Positions 46,963 through 54,460 of a stretch of DNA of 64,000 bases are shown here, one piece after another. How positions within the stretch are numbered: position 1 is the first letter of the stretch; each line of letters starts with the position of its first letter. This DNA is from Pseudomonas nitroreducens NBRC 12694 (GTDB lineage Bacteria > Pseudomonadota > Gammaproteobacteria > Pseudomonadales > Pseudomonadaceae). The DNA is taken from assembly GCF_002091755.1 (NCBI RefSeq), contig NZ_BDAI01000018.1, positions 9,418 to 73,417 on the forward strand. The letters are read 5' to 3'. The notes under the pieces were generated by a model, which was not told the DNA's origin, ran no database searches, and saw nothing but the letters and a program-made list of their open reading frames with translations. The position numbers and the translations under genes are program-made.

Positions 46963-47652
46963 ATGAAGACCATTGGCCTGATCGGCGGCATGAGCTGGGA
47001 ATCGACCATTCCCTACTACCGGCAGATCAACGAACGCATCAAGGAGCGCCTGGGCGGCCTGCACTCGGCGAAGGTCGTGCTGTACAGCGTGGACTTCCAC
47101 GAGATCGAGCGTCTGCAGCATGTCGGCGACTGGGACGCTGCCGGCCGCGTGCTGGCTGACGCGGCTCGCTCGCTGAGGGCGGCGGGGGCGGATTTCCTCG
47201 TGCTCTGTACCAACACCATGCACAAGGTGGCGCCGGCCATCGAGGCGGCGGTGGATATCCCGCTGCTGCACATCGCCGACCCGACCGCCGAGGCGATACG
47301 CGCGGCGGGCGTGACCACGGTCGGCCTGCTGGGCACGCGCTTCACCATGGAACAGGCGTTCTACAAGGATCGCCTGGTGGACAGGTTCGGGCTGAAGGTG
47401 CTGACGCCGAGCGAGGCCGATCGCCAGGTGGTGCACCGGATCATCTACGAGGAACTCTGCCTGGGGCGGATTCGCGACGAATCGAGGGAGGAGTATCGGC
47501 GGATCATCGCCGCGCTGGTGGCGCAGGGCGCCGAGGCGGTGATCCTGGGCTGCACGGAGATTTCCCTGCTGGTCGGCCCGGCGGACGCCTCGGTGCCACT
47601 GTTCGACACCACCGCGCTTCACGCCCTGCATGCCGCCGACGCTGCGCTTTGA
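46963..47652 (+). CDS. Aspartate/glutamate racemase-family protein (YgeA-like)
   Basis: A 229-residue cofactor-independent amino-acid racemase with the two catalytic cysteines expected: Cys82 (VLCTNTMH) and Cys197 (ILGCTEI). The N-terminal GLIGGMSWESTIPYYRQIN is the Asp/Glu/hydantoin racemase signature. It could racemise aspartate, glutamate or another amino acid made or used by the neighbouring PLP enzyme. GGAG precedes the ATG. Confidence 0.93.
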   Translation: MKTIGLIGGMSWESTIPYYRQINERIKERLGGLHSAKVVLYSVDFHEIERLQHVGDWDAAGRVLADAARSLRAAGADFLVLCTNTMHKVAPAIEAAVDIPLLHIADPTAEAIRAAGVTTVGLLGTRFTMEQAFYKDRLVDRFGLKVLTPSEADRQVVHRIIYEELCLGRIRDESREEYRRIIAALVAQGAEAVILGCTEISLLVGPADASVPLFDTTALHALHAADAAL

Positions 47653-47666
47653 CGAGGACAAACAGC

Positions 47667-47918
47667 ATGAGCTTCATCAGCCTGAAGGTACGTGCCGCGT
47701 TCATCATGCACGGCTATGACGAGCAGAACCGCGAGGTGATCGAGCAGGTTTCGGACCCGGACTTCGTCGAGAAGCTGGTGCGCGTCGAGCGCATCCAGTC
47801 GATCAGCGAGAAGTACGTGCTGGTCACTGCCAGCGATGGCCGGCTGGCCTATTGGGAGTACGCCGAGGAATTCGCCGCACTCAAGGCAAGGTTGGTCGCG
47901 GCGGGGCTGCTGGTCTGA
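47667..47918 (+). CDS. Small hypothetical protein, 83 residues
   Basis: An unrecognised cytosolic protein: MSFISLKVRAAFIMHGYDEQNREVIEQV, then a mixed alpha/beta stretch (KLVRVERIQSISEKYVLVTASDGRLAYWEY). No cysteines, signal or membrane helix. GAGGAC lies before the ATG. It starts 14 bases past the racemase stop and is the last gene of the exporter-PLP-racemase run. Confidence 0.7.
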   Translation: MSFISLKVRAAFIMHGYDEQNREVIEQVSDPDFVEKLVRVERIQSISEKYVLVTASDGRLAYWEYAEEFAALKARLVAAGLLV

Positions 47919-47934
47919 GCCCCGCCGGCGGCGA

Positions 47935-48603
47935 TCAATCGCCGCTGGAGCCGCCCGGATAGGCGCAGCCGCGCATGACCTTGTTGTCGAGGCGCAGTTC
48001 GGCGGAGAGGTTGCTCAGGGCGCCGCTCATGCTGTCCTGGCAGCGGGCTGGAGCCACCCACAACTCGACCTTCTCGCCATTGGCCTCGCTGGAATAGCTG
48101 GTGCTGCCGTCAGGCACGCCCTCGGCGATGTACGGCAGCGCCAGCGATTCCTTGCCCGGCTGCTCGATCAGCATGCCCTGGCTGTTGACCAGCACGCTCC
48201 AGCCCGGCTCGTTGCCGTGGGCGCGGACCACCGCGCGCTTGAAGTTCGGGTCGTCGCAGCCCGAGCCCTCATTCTGCAGGCGATAGACCTTGGCCACTTC
48301 CAGCTTGCCGTCGGTGCCCTGGGCGCTGCTGCCGCTGAAGCTGCCGCGCAGGTCGGCGTACAGCGAGGTGGCGCCATCGTTGAACATTTCCAGTGCGTCG
48401 CGGGGCAGGCCGGTGTTGCCGGTGTCCTCGATGCTGAAGCGGCGTTGCTCGGTGCAGCTGCGGAACACCAGCTGGCCGTCCACACGGCTCAGTTCGCCCT
48501 GCAGGCGGGTGGAGGCGTTAAGATCGGTCTTGTTCGGCGTCCACACCTGGCAGGCGGCGAACAGGGGTAGCAGGCTGAACAGAATGAAACGGCTGGATCG
48601 CAT
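47935..48603 (-). CDS. COG3650-family lipoprotein
   Basis: A 222-residue lipoprotein with an FAAC lipobox (Cys18). The N-terminal part (about 35-130) resembles a small beta barrel with LVFRSCTEQRRFSIED. The C-terminal part carries FKRAVVRAHGNEPGWSVLVN, the COG3650 signature (HGNEPGW), also seen in heat-shock/META-type envelope proteins. A possible hairpin overlaps the stop. Monocistronic and convergent with the small 83-residue gene. Confidence 0.85.
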   Translation of the reverse strand: MRSSRFILFSLLPLFAACQVWTPNKTDLNASTRLQGELSRVDGQLVFRSCTEQRRFSIEDTGNTGLPRDALEMFNDGATSLYADLRGSFSGSSAQGTDGKLEVAKVYRLQNEGSGCDDPNFKRAVVRAHGNEPGWSVLVNSQGMLIEQPGKESLALPYIAEGVPDGSTSYSSEANGEKVELWVAPARCQDSMSGALSNLSAELRLDNKVMRGCAYPGGSSGD

Positions 48604-48690
48604 GGAACGGGCTCCCTCGAAAGTGCGCCCACGTTACCCAGCGAAGCCGGTCACCTCAAGGGCAATGCCCAACGGCGAGGAGAATTTCGG

Positions 48691-49089
48691 ATGATCCGCT
48701 GCAAGCGTGCTTACGAACCGGCGACCGAGGGGGACGGCCTGAGGGTGCTGGTGGACCGGCTCTGGCCACGGGGAATTCGCAAGGAAGACCTGTACATGGA
48801 GTGTTGGGCCAAGGAGGCCTCGCCGTCCAACGAACTGCGCCAGCGCTTCCACCACGACCCGAGCCTGTTCGAGGAATTCCGCAAGGCCTACCACGGCGAA
48901 CTGAACGCTCACCCGGAGCACTGGATGGGGCTGCTGGACCTCGCACGCAAGGGCACGCTGACGCTGCTCTATGCAGCCAGGGACGAGGAGCACAACAACG
49001 CCCGGGTGCTGGCGGAGTTCCTTGAGGACGAGTTGGCGAAGCAGGGCGAGGGGAGTTCCCCGGTCTGCTATGCCGGGAAGAGAGAATAG
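48691..49089 (+). CDS. DUF488 family protein
   Basis: A 132-residue cytosolic protein with the DUF488/YeaO-type pattern: RVLVDRLWPRGIRKEDL (about 18-34), WAKEASPSNELRQRFHHDP, and LLYAARDEEHNNARVLAEFL. Family members are small alpha/beta proteins of unknown role. GAGGAG precedes the ATG. Divergent from the COG3650 gene; a REPIN follows. Confidence 0.9.
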   Translation: MIRCKRAYEPATEGDGLRVLVDRLWPRGIRKEDLYMECWAKEASPSNELRQRFHHDPSLFEEFRKAYHGELNAHPEHWMGLLDLARKGTLTLLYAARDEEHNNARVLAEFLEDELAKQGEGSSPVCYAGKRE

Positions 49090-49094
49090 AGGCA

Positions 49095-49160
49095 GTTCGC
49101 GAGCTCGCTCCTACAGTTCCCGGCGAAGGTTTTCCTGTAGGAGCGGGCCTGCTCGCGAAC
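49095..49160. repeat. REPIN: inverted pair of REP elements
   Basis: GTTCGCGAGCTCGCTCCTAC and the inverted GTAGGAGCGGGCCTGCTCGC flank about 23 bases between the DUF488 and SDR genes. It belongs to the same family as the element at 36608. Confidence 0.85.
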
Positions 49161-49200
49161 CAAGGCCAACGACCGACGCAGAAGCATCAGCCCGCCAGCC

Positions 49201-49800
49201 TCACCAGATCTTGTATACCTGCCCGGTCTGCTTGCCTTCCACGCTGCGGGCGAAGCCCAGCGCGGCATCCGCGGCAGGCACCGGCTTGAAGCCGCGGAAG
49301 AACGGCGCGTAGCCCTCCATCGATTCCACCAGCACATTCGGGCTGACCGCGTTGATCCGCTGGCCGCGCGGCAGCTCCAGGGCGGCGCTGCGCACGAAAC
49401 CTTCCACCGCGCCGTTGACCAGGCTGGCCGAGCTGCCCAGCACGATGGGCTGTTCGCTGAGGATGCCGGTGGTGAGGGTGAAGGAAGCGCTGTCGTTGGC
49501 GTACTGGCTGCCGATCAGCACCAGGTTCACCTGCCCCATCAGCTTGTCCTTGAGGCCGACCGCCATTTCCGCCTCGCCCATTTCCGACAGCGCGCCGAAG
49601 TGCACTTTGCCGGCGGCGCTGATCAGCGCATCGAAGCCGCCAACCTGCTCGAACAGCTTGCGGATCGAGGCGCTGTCGGTGATGTCCACACGATAGTCGC
49701 CGCTGCTGCGACCGACGCGGATGATCTCGTGGCGCGGGGCCAGTTCGTTGGCGATGGCCTGGCCGAGGGTGCCGCTGGCGCCGATCAGGATGATTTTCAT
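49201..49800 (-). CDS. Short-chain dehydrogenase-like protein lacking the YxxxK motif
   Basis: A 199-residue SDR-fold protein with nucleotide motif GASGTLG at 7-13 and ISAAGKVHFG in the middle. The active-site region reads SSASLVNGAVEGFVRSAALEL, with Asn-Gly-Ala where Tyr-x-x-x-Lys is expected, so it is an atypical SDR, possibly a reductase using other residues or a non-catalytic protein. A start in the longer upstream frame is rejected because ATG 49800 gives a standard N-terminus. Divergent from a LysR regulator, a likely regulatory pair. Confidence 0.85.
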   Translation of the reverse strand: MKIILIGASGTLGQAIANELAPRHEIIRVGRSSGDYRVDITDSASIRKLFEQVGGFDALISAAGKVHFGALSEMGEAEMAVGLKDKLMGQVNLVLIGSQYANDSASFTLTTGILSEQPIVLGSSASLVNGAVEGFVRSAALELPRGQRINAVSPNVLVESMEGYAPFFRGFKPVPAADAALGFARSVEGKQTGQVYKIW

Positions 49801-49898
49801 GAAGACTCTCCACTGAGGTGGTTTGGCTGAAAGTGAATTCAGTCTAGAGTGGTCTTCTGTTTTGATAATTAAGCTAATTGACAACCTTTGGTTTTCAT

Positions 49899-50828
49899 AT
49901 GGAAACAATCGCCAACGACCTGCAGGACCTTTCCGCCTTCGCCGTACTGCTGGAATGCGGCAGCTTCACCCGTGCCGCGGAAAAACTCGGCTGCAGCAAG
50001 GGGCAGTTATCCAAGCGGATCGCGACGCTTGAGCTGACGCTGGGCGCGACCCTGGTGCACCGCACGACCAGACGCCTGTCCCTGACTGCCGCCGGTGCTG
50101 CGCTGCTGCCCGAGGCTCAAGCGCTCAATGCCCAGGCCGCGCGGGCGCGGCAGGCGGTACTGGCGTTGCAGGAAGAGGCACAGGGCAAGGTGCGGCTGAG
50201 CGTGCCAGTGTCGTTGGGAGAGACTTTCTTCGATGCGTGGCTGATGGAGTTTTCCCGCCAGTACCCGGACATTTGCCTGGAGCTGGACCTCTCCAACGAG
50301 CGTCGCGACCTGGTGGCGGACGGCTTCGACCTGGCCATCCGCTCCGGCAGTCTGGCGGTGGATGAGCGCCTGGTGGCGCGGCCGCTCTTCGCTTTGCAGG
50401 AGTTGACCTGCGCCACGCCGGGCTATCTTGCGGAGCACGGCGTGCCCGAGGCGCCGGCGGACCTGGCGCAGCATTCCTGCCTGCAGAACACTCATTATCA
50501 GGACAGCGACGTCTGGCTTTACCAACGCCACCACGAACTGTTCCGCGTCACGGTCAGAGGCTTGCTTGCAAGCAATCACTACACCTTGCTGAAGAAGGCG
50601 GCTCTGGCCGGCGCGGGGATCAGCCGGCTGCCGTCCTACATGGTTCAGCAGGAATTGGCGGAGGGCAGCCTGGTCTGGTTATTGCGCGATTACCAGACCC
50701 GCACCCAGCCGGTGTTCCTCATTCACGCTTACCAAAGCCGCCTGCCGCGCCGCACACAGCTGCTGGCGGACTATCTGCTGGGCTGGTTCGAACACAGCCG
50801 CCGGCAGTTGGTCGCTCTGGAGGGGTGA
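49899..50828 (+). CDS. LysR-family transcriptional regulator
   Basis: A 309-residue LTTR. The winged HTH spans about 8-65 (LSAFAVLLECGSFTRAAEKLGCSKGQLSKRIATLELTLG) and the substrate-binding domain about 92-300. The divergent SDR gene across 98 bases is the probable target; the spacer contains AT-rich TTGATAATTAA/TTGACA-type sequences typical of LTTR promoters. Effector unknown. Confidence 0.93.
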   Translation: METIANDLQDLSAFAVLLECGSFTRAAEKLGCSKGQLSKRIATLELTLGATLVHRTTRRLSLTAAGAALLPEAQALNAQAARARQAVLALQEEAQGKVRLSVPVSLGETFFDAWLMEFSRQYPDICLELDLSNERRDLVADGFDLAIRSGSLAVDERLVARPLFALQELTCATPGYLAEHGVPEAPADLAQHSCLQNTHYQDSDVWLYQRHHELFRVTVRGLLASNHYTLLKKAALAGAGISRLPSYMVQQELAEGSLVWLLRDYQTRTQPVFLIHAYQSRLPRRTQLLADYLLGWFEHSRRQLVALEG

Positions 50829-50848
50829 CAGACATTTCATTCAACTTC

Positions 50849-50897
50849 GTTCAGCTTTGTTCAGTGATGGTTCAGAAAGGGTTCAGGGGGAGTTCAG
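50849..50897 (+). promoter_or_regulatory. Phased array of five GTTCAG hexamers
   Basis: GTTCAG occurs at 50849-50854, 50859-50864, 50870-50875, 50881-50886 and 50892-50897, i.e. at intervals of 10, 11, 11 and 11 bases; a degenerate ATTCAA precedes it at 50839. A hexamer with N5 spacing is the layout of OmpR/PhoB-family response-regulator sites. The array ends 54 bases before the SlyB/Pcp-like start. Confidence 0.75.
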
Positions 50898-50951
50898 GCA
50901 AGGCCACGTAGGCTTTGCCCTAATCTTTCCGACCCTTCCGAGGTGACCACC

Positions 50952-51413
50952 ATGAACCGTTCCACTCTGCTGTTGACCGCCCTGTTCACCAGCGCCGCTC
51001 TGCTGAGCGGCTGCGCTTCCGACCTCTCGGGTTCTTCCTATTCCCGTGCCGATGCCCGTGCGGTGCAGAACGTACGCATGGGCACCATCGAATCCCTGCG
51101 ACCGGTACAGATCGAAGGTACCAAGACCCCCATCGGTACCCTGGCCGGTGCAGCCGTCGGTGGCATCGCCGGCAGCTCCATTGGCGGCGGCCGCGGCAAG
51201 GCCATCACCAGCATTCTCGGTGGCGTGGCGGGTGGCGCGGCGGGCTCGGCGGTGGAAGAGGGCATCACCCGCACTCAGGGCGTCGAGATCGTGGTCCGCG
51301 AGGATGACGGCGGCACCCGCGCTTATGTCCAGGCGGTCGATTCCCAGCAGTTCCGCGTTGGTGACCGTGTTCGCATCATGACGGTCAATGGCGCCAGCCG
51401 CGTCACCATCTGA
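50952..51413 (+). CDS. Glycine-zipper 17 kDa outer-membrane lipoprotein (SlyB/Pcp family), copy 2
   Basis: A 153-residue lipoprotein with lipobox LSGC (Cys21), glycine-zipper hairpin (LAGAAVGGIAGSSIGGGRG...GGVAGGAAGSAVEEG) and a C-terminal beta domain. It is strongly similar to the copy at 38364 (shared VQNVRMGTI, RPV-IEGTKTPIG, TRTQGVEI). GAGGTG precedes the ATG. The PagP-like gene begins 14 bases beyond the stop, so they are co-transcribed under the GTTCAG array. Confidence 0.92.
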   Translation: MNRSTLLLTALFTSAALLSGCASDLSGSSYSRADARAVQNVRMGTIESLRPVQIEGTKTPIGTLAGAAVGGIAGSSIGGGRGKAITSILGGVAGGAAGSAVEEGITRTQGVEIVVREDDGGTRAYVQAVDSQQFRVGDRVRIMTVNGASRVTI

Positions 51414-51427
51414 ACGGAGAACCCCCC

Positions 51428-51889
51428 ATGCGCCGCCTGTTGATCGCCGCTCTCGTCCTGCTTGGCTGTGGTTTCGCCATTGCGGATGAAGACAAGGGCT
51501 TCTGGTACCTGCAGACCAGCGTCTACACGACCCACTGGACCACGGATCCGGATCACAACAACCACCAGGAGCTGATCGGCCTGGAGCGTAATCGCGGCGA
51601 TGGCGTGGTATTCGGCGGCGCGACCTTCAAGAACTCCTTCAGCCAGCGCTCCAACTATGTCTACGCCGGCAAACGCTTCGACTGGGAAGGTACGCCGTTC
51701 TACGCCAAGGTCACCGGCGGCGCGTTGCAGGGGTATCGTGGCGAGTACCGCGACAAGATTCCGCTCAACCGCTATGGCGTGGCTCCGGCGATCATTCCTT
51801 CCGTTGGCGCGCACCTGGGGCCCGTTGGCGCTGAGCTCGTGGTGTTGGGAGGCTCGGCCGCGATGGTCAACGTTGGCGTGCGCTTCTGA
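51428..51889 (+). CDS. Outer-membrane beta-barrel protein, PagP-like (putative lipid A palmitoyltransferase)
   Basis: A 153-residue exported protein, signal 1-19 (cleaved after AIA). The mature 134 residues look like an eight-strand barrel ending in VNVGVRF, with a terminal aromatic. Similarities to E. coli PagP by eye: YTTHW with His36 near the start; ATFKNSF (Asn69-Ser70) against PagP's AFKDSW (Asp76-Ser77); IPL...P...PSVGAHLGPVGAEL against IPLPVLLPLASVGYGPVTFQM. Homologues are often called glycerol-3-phosphate transporter, which the size excludes. P. aeruginosa has a divergent PagP. Catalysis is unproven. Confidence 0.6.
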   Translation: MRRLLIAALVLLGCGFAIADEDKGFWYLQTSVYTTHWTTDPDHNNHQELIGLERNRGDGVVFGGATFKNSFSQRSNYVYAGKRFDWEGTPFYAKVTGGALQGYRGEYRDKIPLNRYGVAPAIIPSVGAHLGPVGAELVVLGGSAAMVNVGVRF

Positions 51890-51911
51890 GGATCGATCCC
51901 GTCAGAATGAA

Positions 51912-51943
51912 AAGGGTCGCGATGAGTGTTCATCGCGGCCCTT
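51912..51943. terminator. Bidirectional hairpin between the PagP-like and aminotransferase-fold genes
   Basis: A 14-pair stem with one G-U pair (AAGGG-CGCGATGA with TCATCGCG-CCCTT) and a GTGT loop lies between convergent genes. T/A tracts are short. Confidence 0.65.
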
Positions 51944-51966
51944 GTCGTTTCTGATAGACGCAGATG

Positions 51967-53289
51967 TCAGATGGCGACATCCGTCAGCGCCTTGTCCAGG
52001 CAGTCGAGGAACAGTTCCGCATGCTCCTGCTCGAAGGCCAGCAGCGGACGGACCTTCAGGATGTTCTCCATGGGACCGGCCGCGCTGATCAGCACGCCGC
52101 GCTCGCGCATGGCATTGACCACCTGGCGTGTCTGGTTGGCGGCCGGAGTTTTCGCGGTGCGATCGGTGACCAGTTCGACGCCGAGGAAAAGCCCTGCGCC
52201 GCGCACGTCGCCGATCAGTTCATGGCGCGCGGCGAGCTGGCGTATGCCCTGGAGCATGAAGGCGCCGATGCGCTGCGAACGCTCCTGAAGCTGTTCGTCG
52301 CGGATCACGTCGAGTACCGCCTGGGCCGCCGCGCAGGACACCGGGTTGCCGCCGAAGGTGTTGAAGTAGCGCACCTCGCGGCCGAAGCGTTCGAGGATTT
52401 CCGGGCGCACCACGACGCCGGCGATGGGCTGGCCGTTGCCCATGGGTTTGCCAAGGGTGACCAGGTCCGGCTGCACGCCGTGGCGCTGGAAGCCCCACAT
52501 GGCGTCGCCGGTGCGGGCGAAGCCGCTCTGCACTTCGTCGGCGATATAAAGCAGGCCTTCGTCCTGGGCGACTTTCACGGCTTCGGCAAGGAATCCGGCC
52601 GGATCGGCCAGCACGCCGTCGCTGGCGAAGATGCCGTCGAGCAGCAGCGCGGCGGGCTTGATGCCATGGGCGCGCAGGTCGGCGATGGCGGCGCGCACAT
52701 CGTCGGCGAAGAGTTTGCCGACGTTCTCTGCGCCCAGTCGGTAAGCATCGGGCGCGCGCACGGTGCGGGCGTGGGCGGGCAGGGTGATGCCGGCGCCGAG
52801 GGACGGCGAGAGCTCGGAAATGGTCCCGGTGACGCCGTGGTAGGCGAAGCGGGTGATGATCACCCCGGTGCCGCCGGTGTACTGGCGAGCGATACGCAGG
52901 GCGAGGTCGTTCGCCTCGCTGCCGGTGCAGGTGAACATCACCTGGTCCAGGCCTTCGGGGAAAGTGGCGAGCAGGTCCTCGGCGTAGTCGAGGATGCCTT
53001 CCTGCAGGTAGCGGGTATGGGTGTTGAGCACCGCCGCCTGGCCGGCGATGGCTCGCACCACGCGCGGATGGCAGTGGCCGATGGAGGCGACGTTGTTGTA
53101 GGCGTCGAGGTAGCGGTTGCCCTGGTTGTCGTAGAGCCACACGCCCTCGCCGCGCACGGTGTGCAGCGGGCGCTCGTAGAACAGGCGGTAGGCCGGCCCG
53201 AGCAGGCGCGCGCGGCGCTCGATCAGGCGGCGTTCCGCATCGCTCAGGCGCTCGGCATCGGCGGCACTGAATCCGTTGGGCATGGTCAT
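51967..53289 (-). CDS. Class III aminotransferase-fold PLP enzyme, probable phospho-lyase (AGXT2L-like)
   Basis: A 440-residue fold-type I PLP enzyme with Lys281 as Schiff base (VTLGKPMGNG), DEVQSGF at 251-257, and TGSEANDLALRIAR at 122-135. The HGVTGTISELSP loop recalls the AGXT2L/ETNPPL subgroup, which eliminates phosphate and ammonia from phosphoethanolamine or phosphohydroxylysine. The gene overlaps an APH-type kinase gene (ATGA), an arrangement expected for that chemistry. Simple aminotransferase activity is the alternative. Last gene of the minus-strand run. Confidence 0.83.
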   Translation of the reverse strand: MTMPNGFSAADAERLSDAERRLIERRARLLGPAYRLFYERPLHTVRGEGVWLYDNQGNRYLDAYNNVASIGHCHPRVVRAIAGQAAVLNTHTRYLQEGILDYAEDLLATFPEGLDQVMFTCTGSEANDLALRIARQYTGGTGVIITRFAYHGVTGTISELSPSLGAGITLPAHARTVRAPDAYRLGAENVGKLFADDVRAAIADLRAHGIKPAALLLDGIFASDGVLADPAGFLAEAVKVAQDEGLLYIADEVQSGFARTGDAMWGFQRHGVQPDLVTLGKPMGNGQPIAGVVVRPEILERFGREVRYFNTFGGNPVSCAAAQAVLDVIRDEQLQERSQRIGAFMLQGIRQLAARHELIGDVRGAGLFLGVELVTDRTAKTPAANQTRQVVNAMRERGVLISAAGPMENILKVRPLLAFEQEHAELFLDCLDKALTDVAI

Positions 53290-54362
53290 GGGCGGGGCTC
53301 CTCTTGTGTGGCGCAGGCGGCGAAGATCTGCTCCTGCGCCTGTTCCCGGCTCAGGCGGGCCAGGCCTTGCACGGCCTGCCAGGCGTGGCGGGTGTTGCGC
53401 AGGATGTAGTCGCGGTTCTCGGGGTGCAGGCTGGCGCGCCAGGCGGTGATGCTCAGGGTCATGATCAGGCGCGTGGCAATCAGGTCGGCGAGGATTTCCT
53501 GCTCCTCGGCCAGCAGCGGGCAGCGGCGATGGTAGGCGGCGATCATCTCGCAGGCGGTGGCCAGCGGCGCGTCCGGCTCGCCCACCTGGTAGGCGGCGGC
53601 GACGCCGAGGTCGTTGATCAGCGGCGCGTGGACCATGTCGCCGAAATCGAGGATGTTGCGCACCCGGTCCGGATGCTCGGCATCGACGATGACGTTGTGC
53701 GGGTTCAGGTCGTTGTGGATGACCTGGGCGCGCAGCGTGGTCTGGCGGGGCAGGGCGTGGCGCTCGAAATTGTCGAGAAAGCGCTCGACCAGGGCGCGCT
53801 GTTCTCGATCCTGTATGTAGACCAGCAGGTTGCGCAGGCGCGAGGCGTGCTTGAGGTCCCAGAGCAGTTCGTGGTCGGCGGTGGCCGGGTGTTCGAAACC
53901 CTTCAGCGCCAGGCCCAGGCGCGCCAGGTCGTCGCCCAGGTTCTCGCGCAGGGCGCGGCTGCGTTGCGGGACGCGGTGCAGCGGAACTCCGTCGACGAAG
54001 GAGAACAGCCGGGCAATCATCGGCTGGCCGTCGACGCGGATGGAAATCTGGTGGTCGCCGTTGAGCGAGGGATAGACGCGCTGCACTGCCAGGGTCGGGT
54101 CGAGGGCCTCCACGCGCAGCAGGGCGCGAGTCTGGAAGTCCACGACCTGCGGGTCCTCCAGCGGGTGCGAGAGCTTCAGCAGGCGGTCGTCGCCATGGCC
54201 GTGGGCGATGTGGAAGTTCAGGTCGCGTTCGCCGGCGAGGCGGTGCAGCGTGCCGCGCTGGCCGAAGTATTCGTCGGCGATGGCAGCGGCCTGGGCGTCG
54301 CTCACCTGGGCGGGGGCCGCTTCCAGCAGGTGATCGTGGACGGGCGCGGTATTGAGGGGCAC
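53286..54362 (-). CDS. APH-family kinase (hydroxylysine kinase-like)
   Basis: A 358-residue aminoglycoside phosphotransferase-fold kinase. The catalytic loop is HNDLNPHN (His216, Asp218, Asn223) and the metal-binding motif is DFGD at 239-242. The DLNFHI segment near 48-53 and LLKLSHP resemble the hydroxylysine kinase/AGPHD1 group. Partnership with the overlapping PLP enzyme suggests phosphorylation of an amino alcohol followed by phosphate elimination. Substrate unverified. Confidence 0.82.
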   Translation of the reverse strand: MPLNTAPVHDHLLEAAPAQVSDAQAAAIADEYFGQRGTLHRLAGERDLNFHIAHGHGDDRLLKLSHPLEDPQVVDFQTRALLRVEALDPTLAVQRVYPSLNGDHQISIRVDGQPMIARLFSFVDGVPLHRVPQRSRALRENLGDDLARLGLALKGFEHPATADHELLWDLKHASRLRNLLVYIQDREQRALVERFLDNFERHALPRQTTLRAQVIHNDLNPHNVIVDAEHPDRVRNILDFGDMVHAPLINDLGVAAAYQVGEPDAPLATACEMIAAYHRRCPLLAEEQEILADLIATRLIMTLSITAWRASLHPENRDYILRNTRHAWQAVQGLARLSREQAQEQIFAACATQEEPRP

Positions 54363-54422
54363 GGGTACATCTCCAGCAGGGTTCAGCGGTCGTTCGGTAT
54401 TGCAGCGGCCGGGCGAGGTGGA

Positions 54423-54453
54423 GCGTCCGCCCGGCGCGGGGCCGGGCGGACGC
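54423..54453 (-). other. Strong intercistronic hairpin after the binding-protein gene
   Basis: GCGTCCGCCCGGC and GCCGGGCGGACGC, 13 perfect pairs with a five-base loop, lie eight bases past the solute-binding protein stop on the minus strand. There is no T tract, so it is more like an mRNA-stabilising element than a terminator. Confidence 0.65.
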
Positions 54454-54460
54454 CATCCAC

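Noticed and set aside
51428..51889. Glycerol-3-phosphate transporter annotation for the PagP-like gene
   Set aside because: At 153 residues with a signal peptide and no membrane helices it cannot be a GlpT-type permease.
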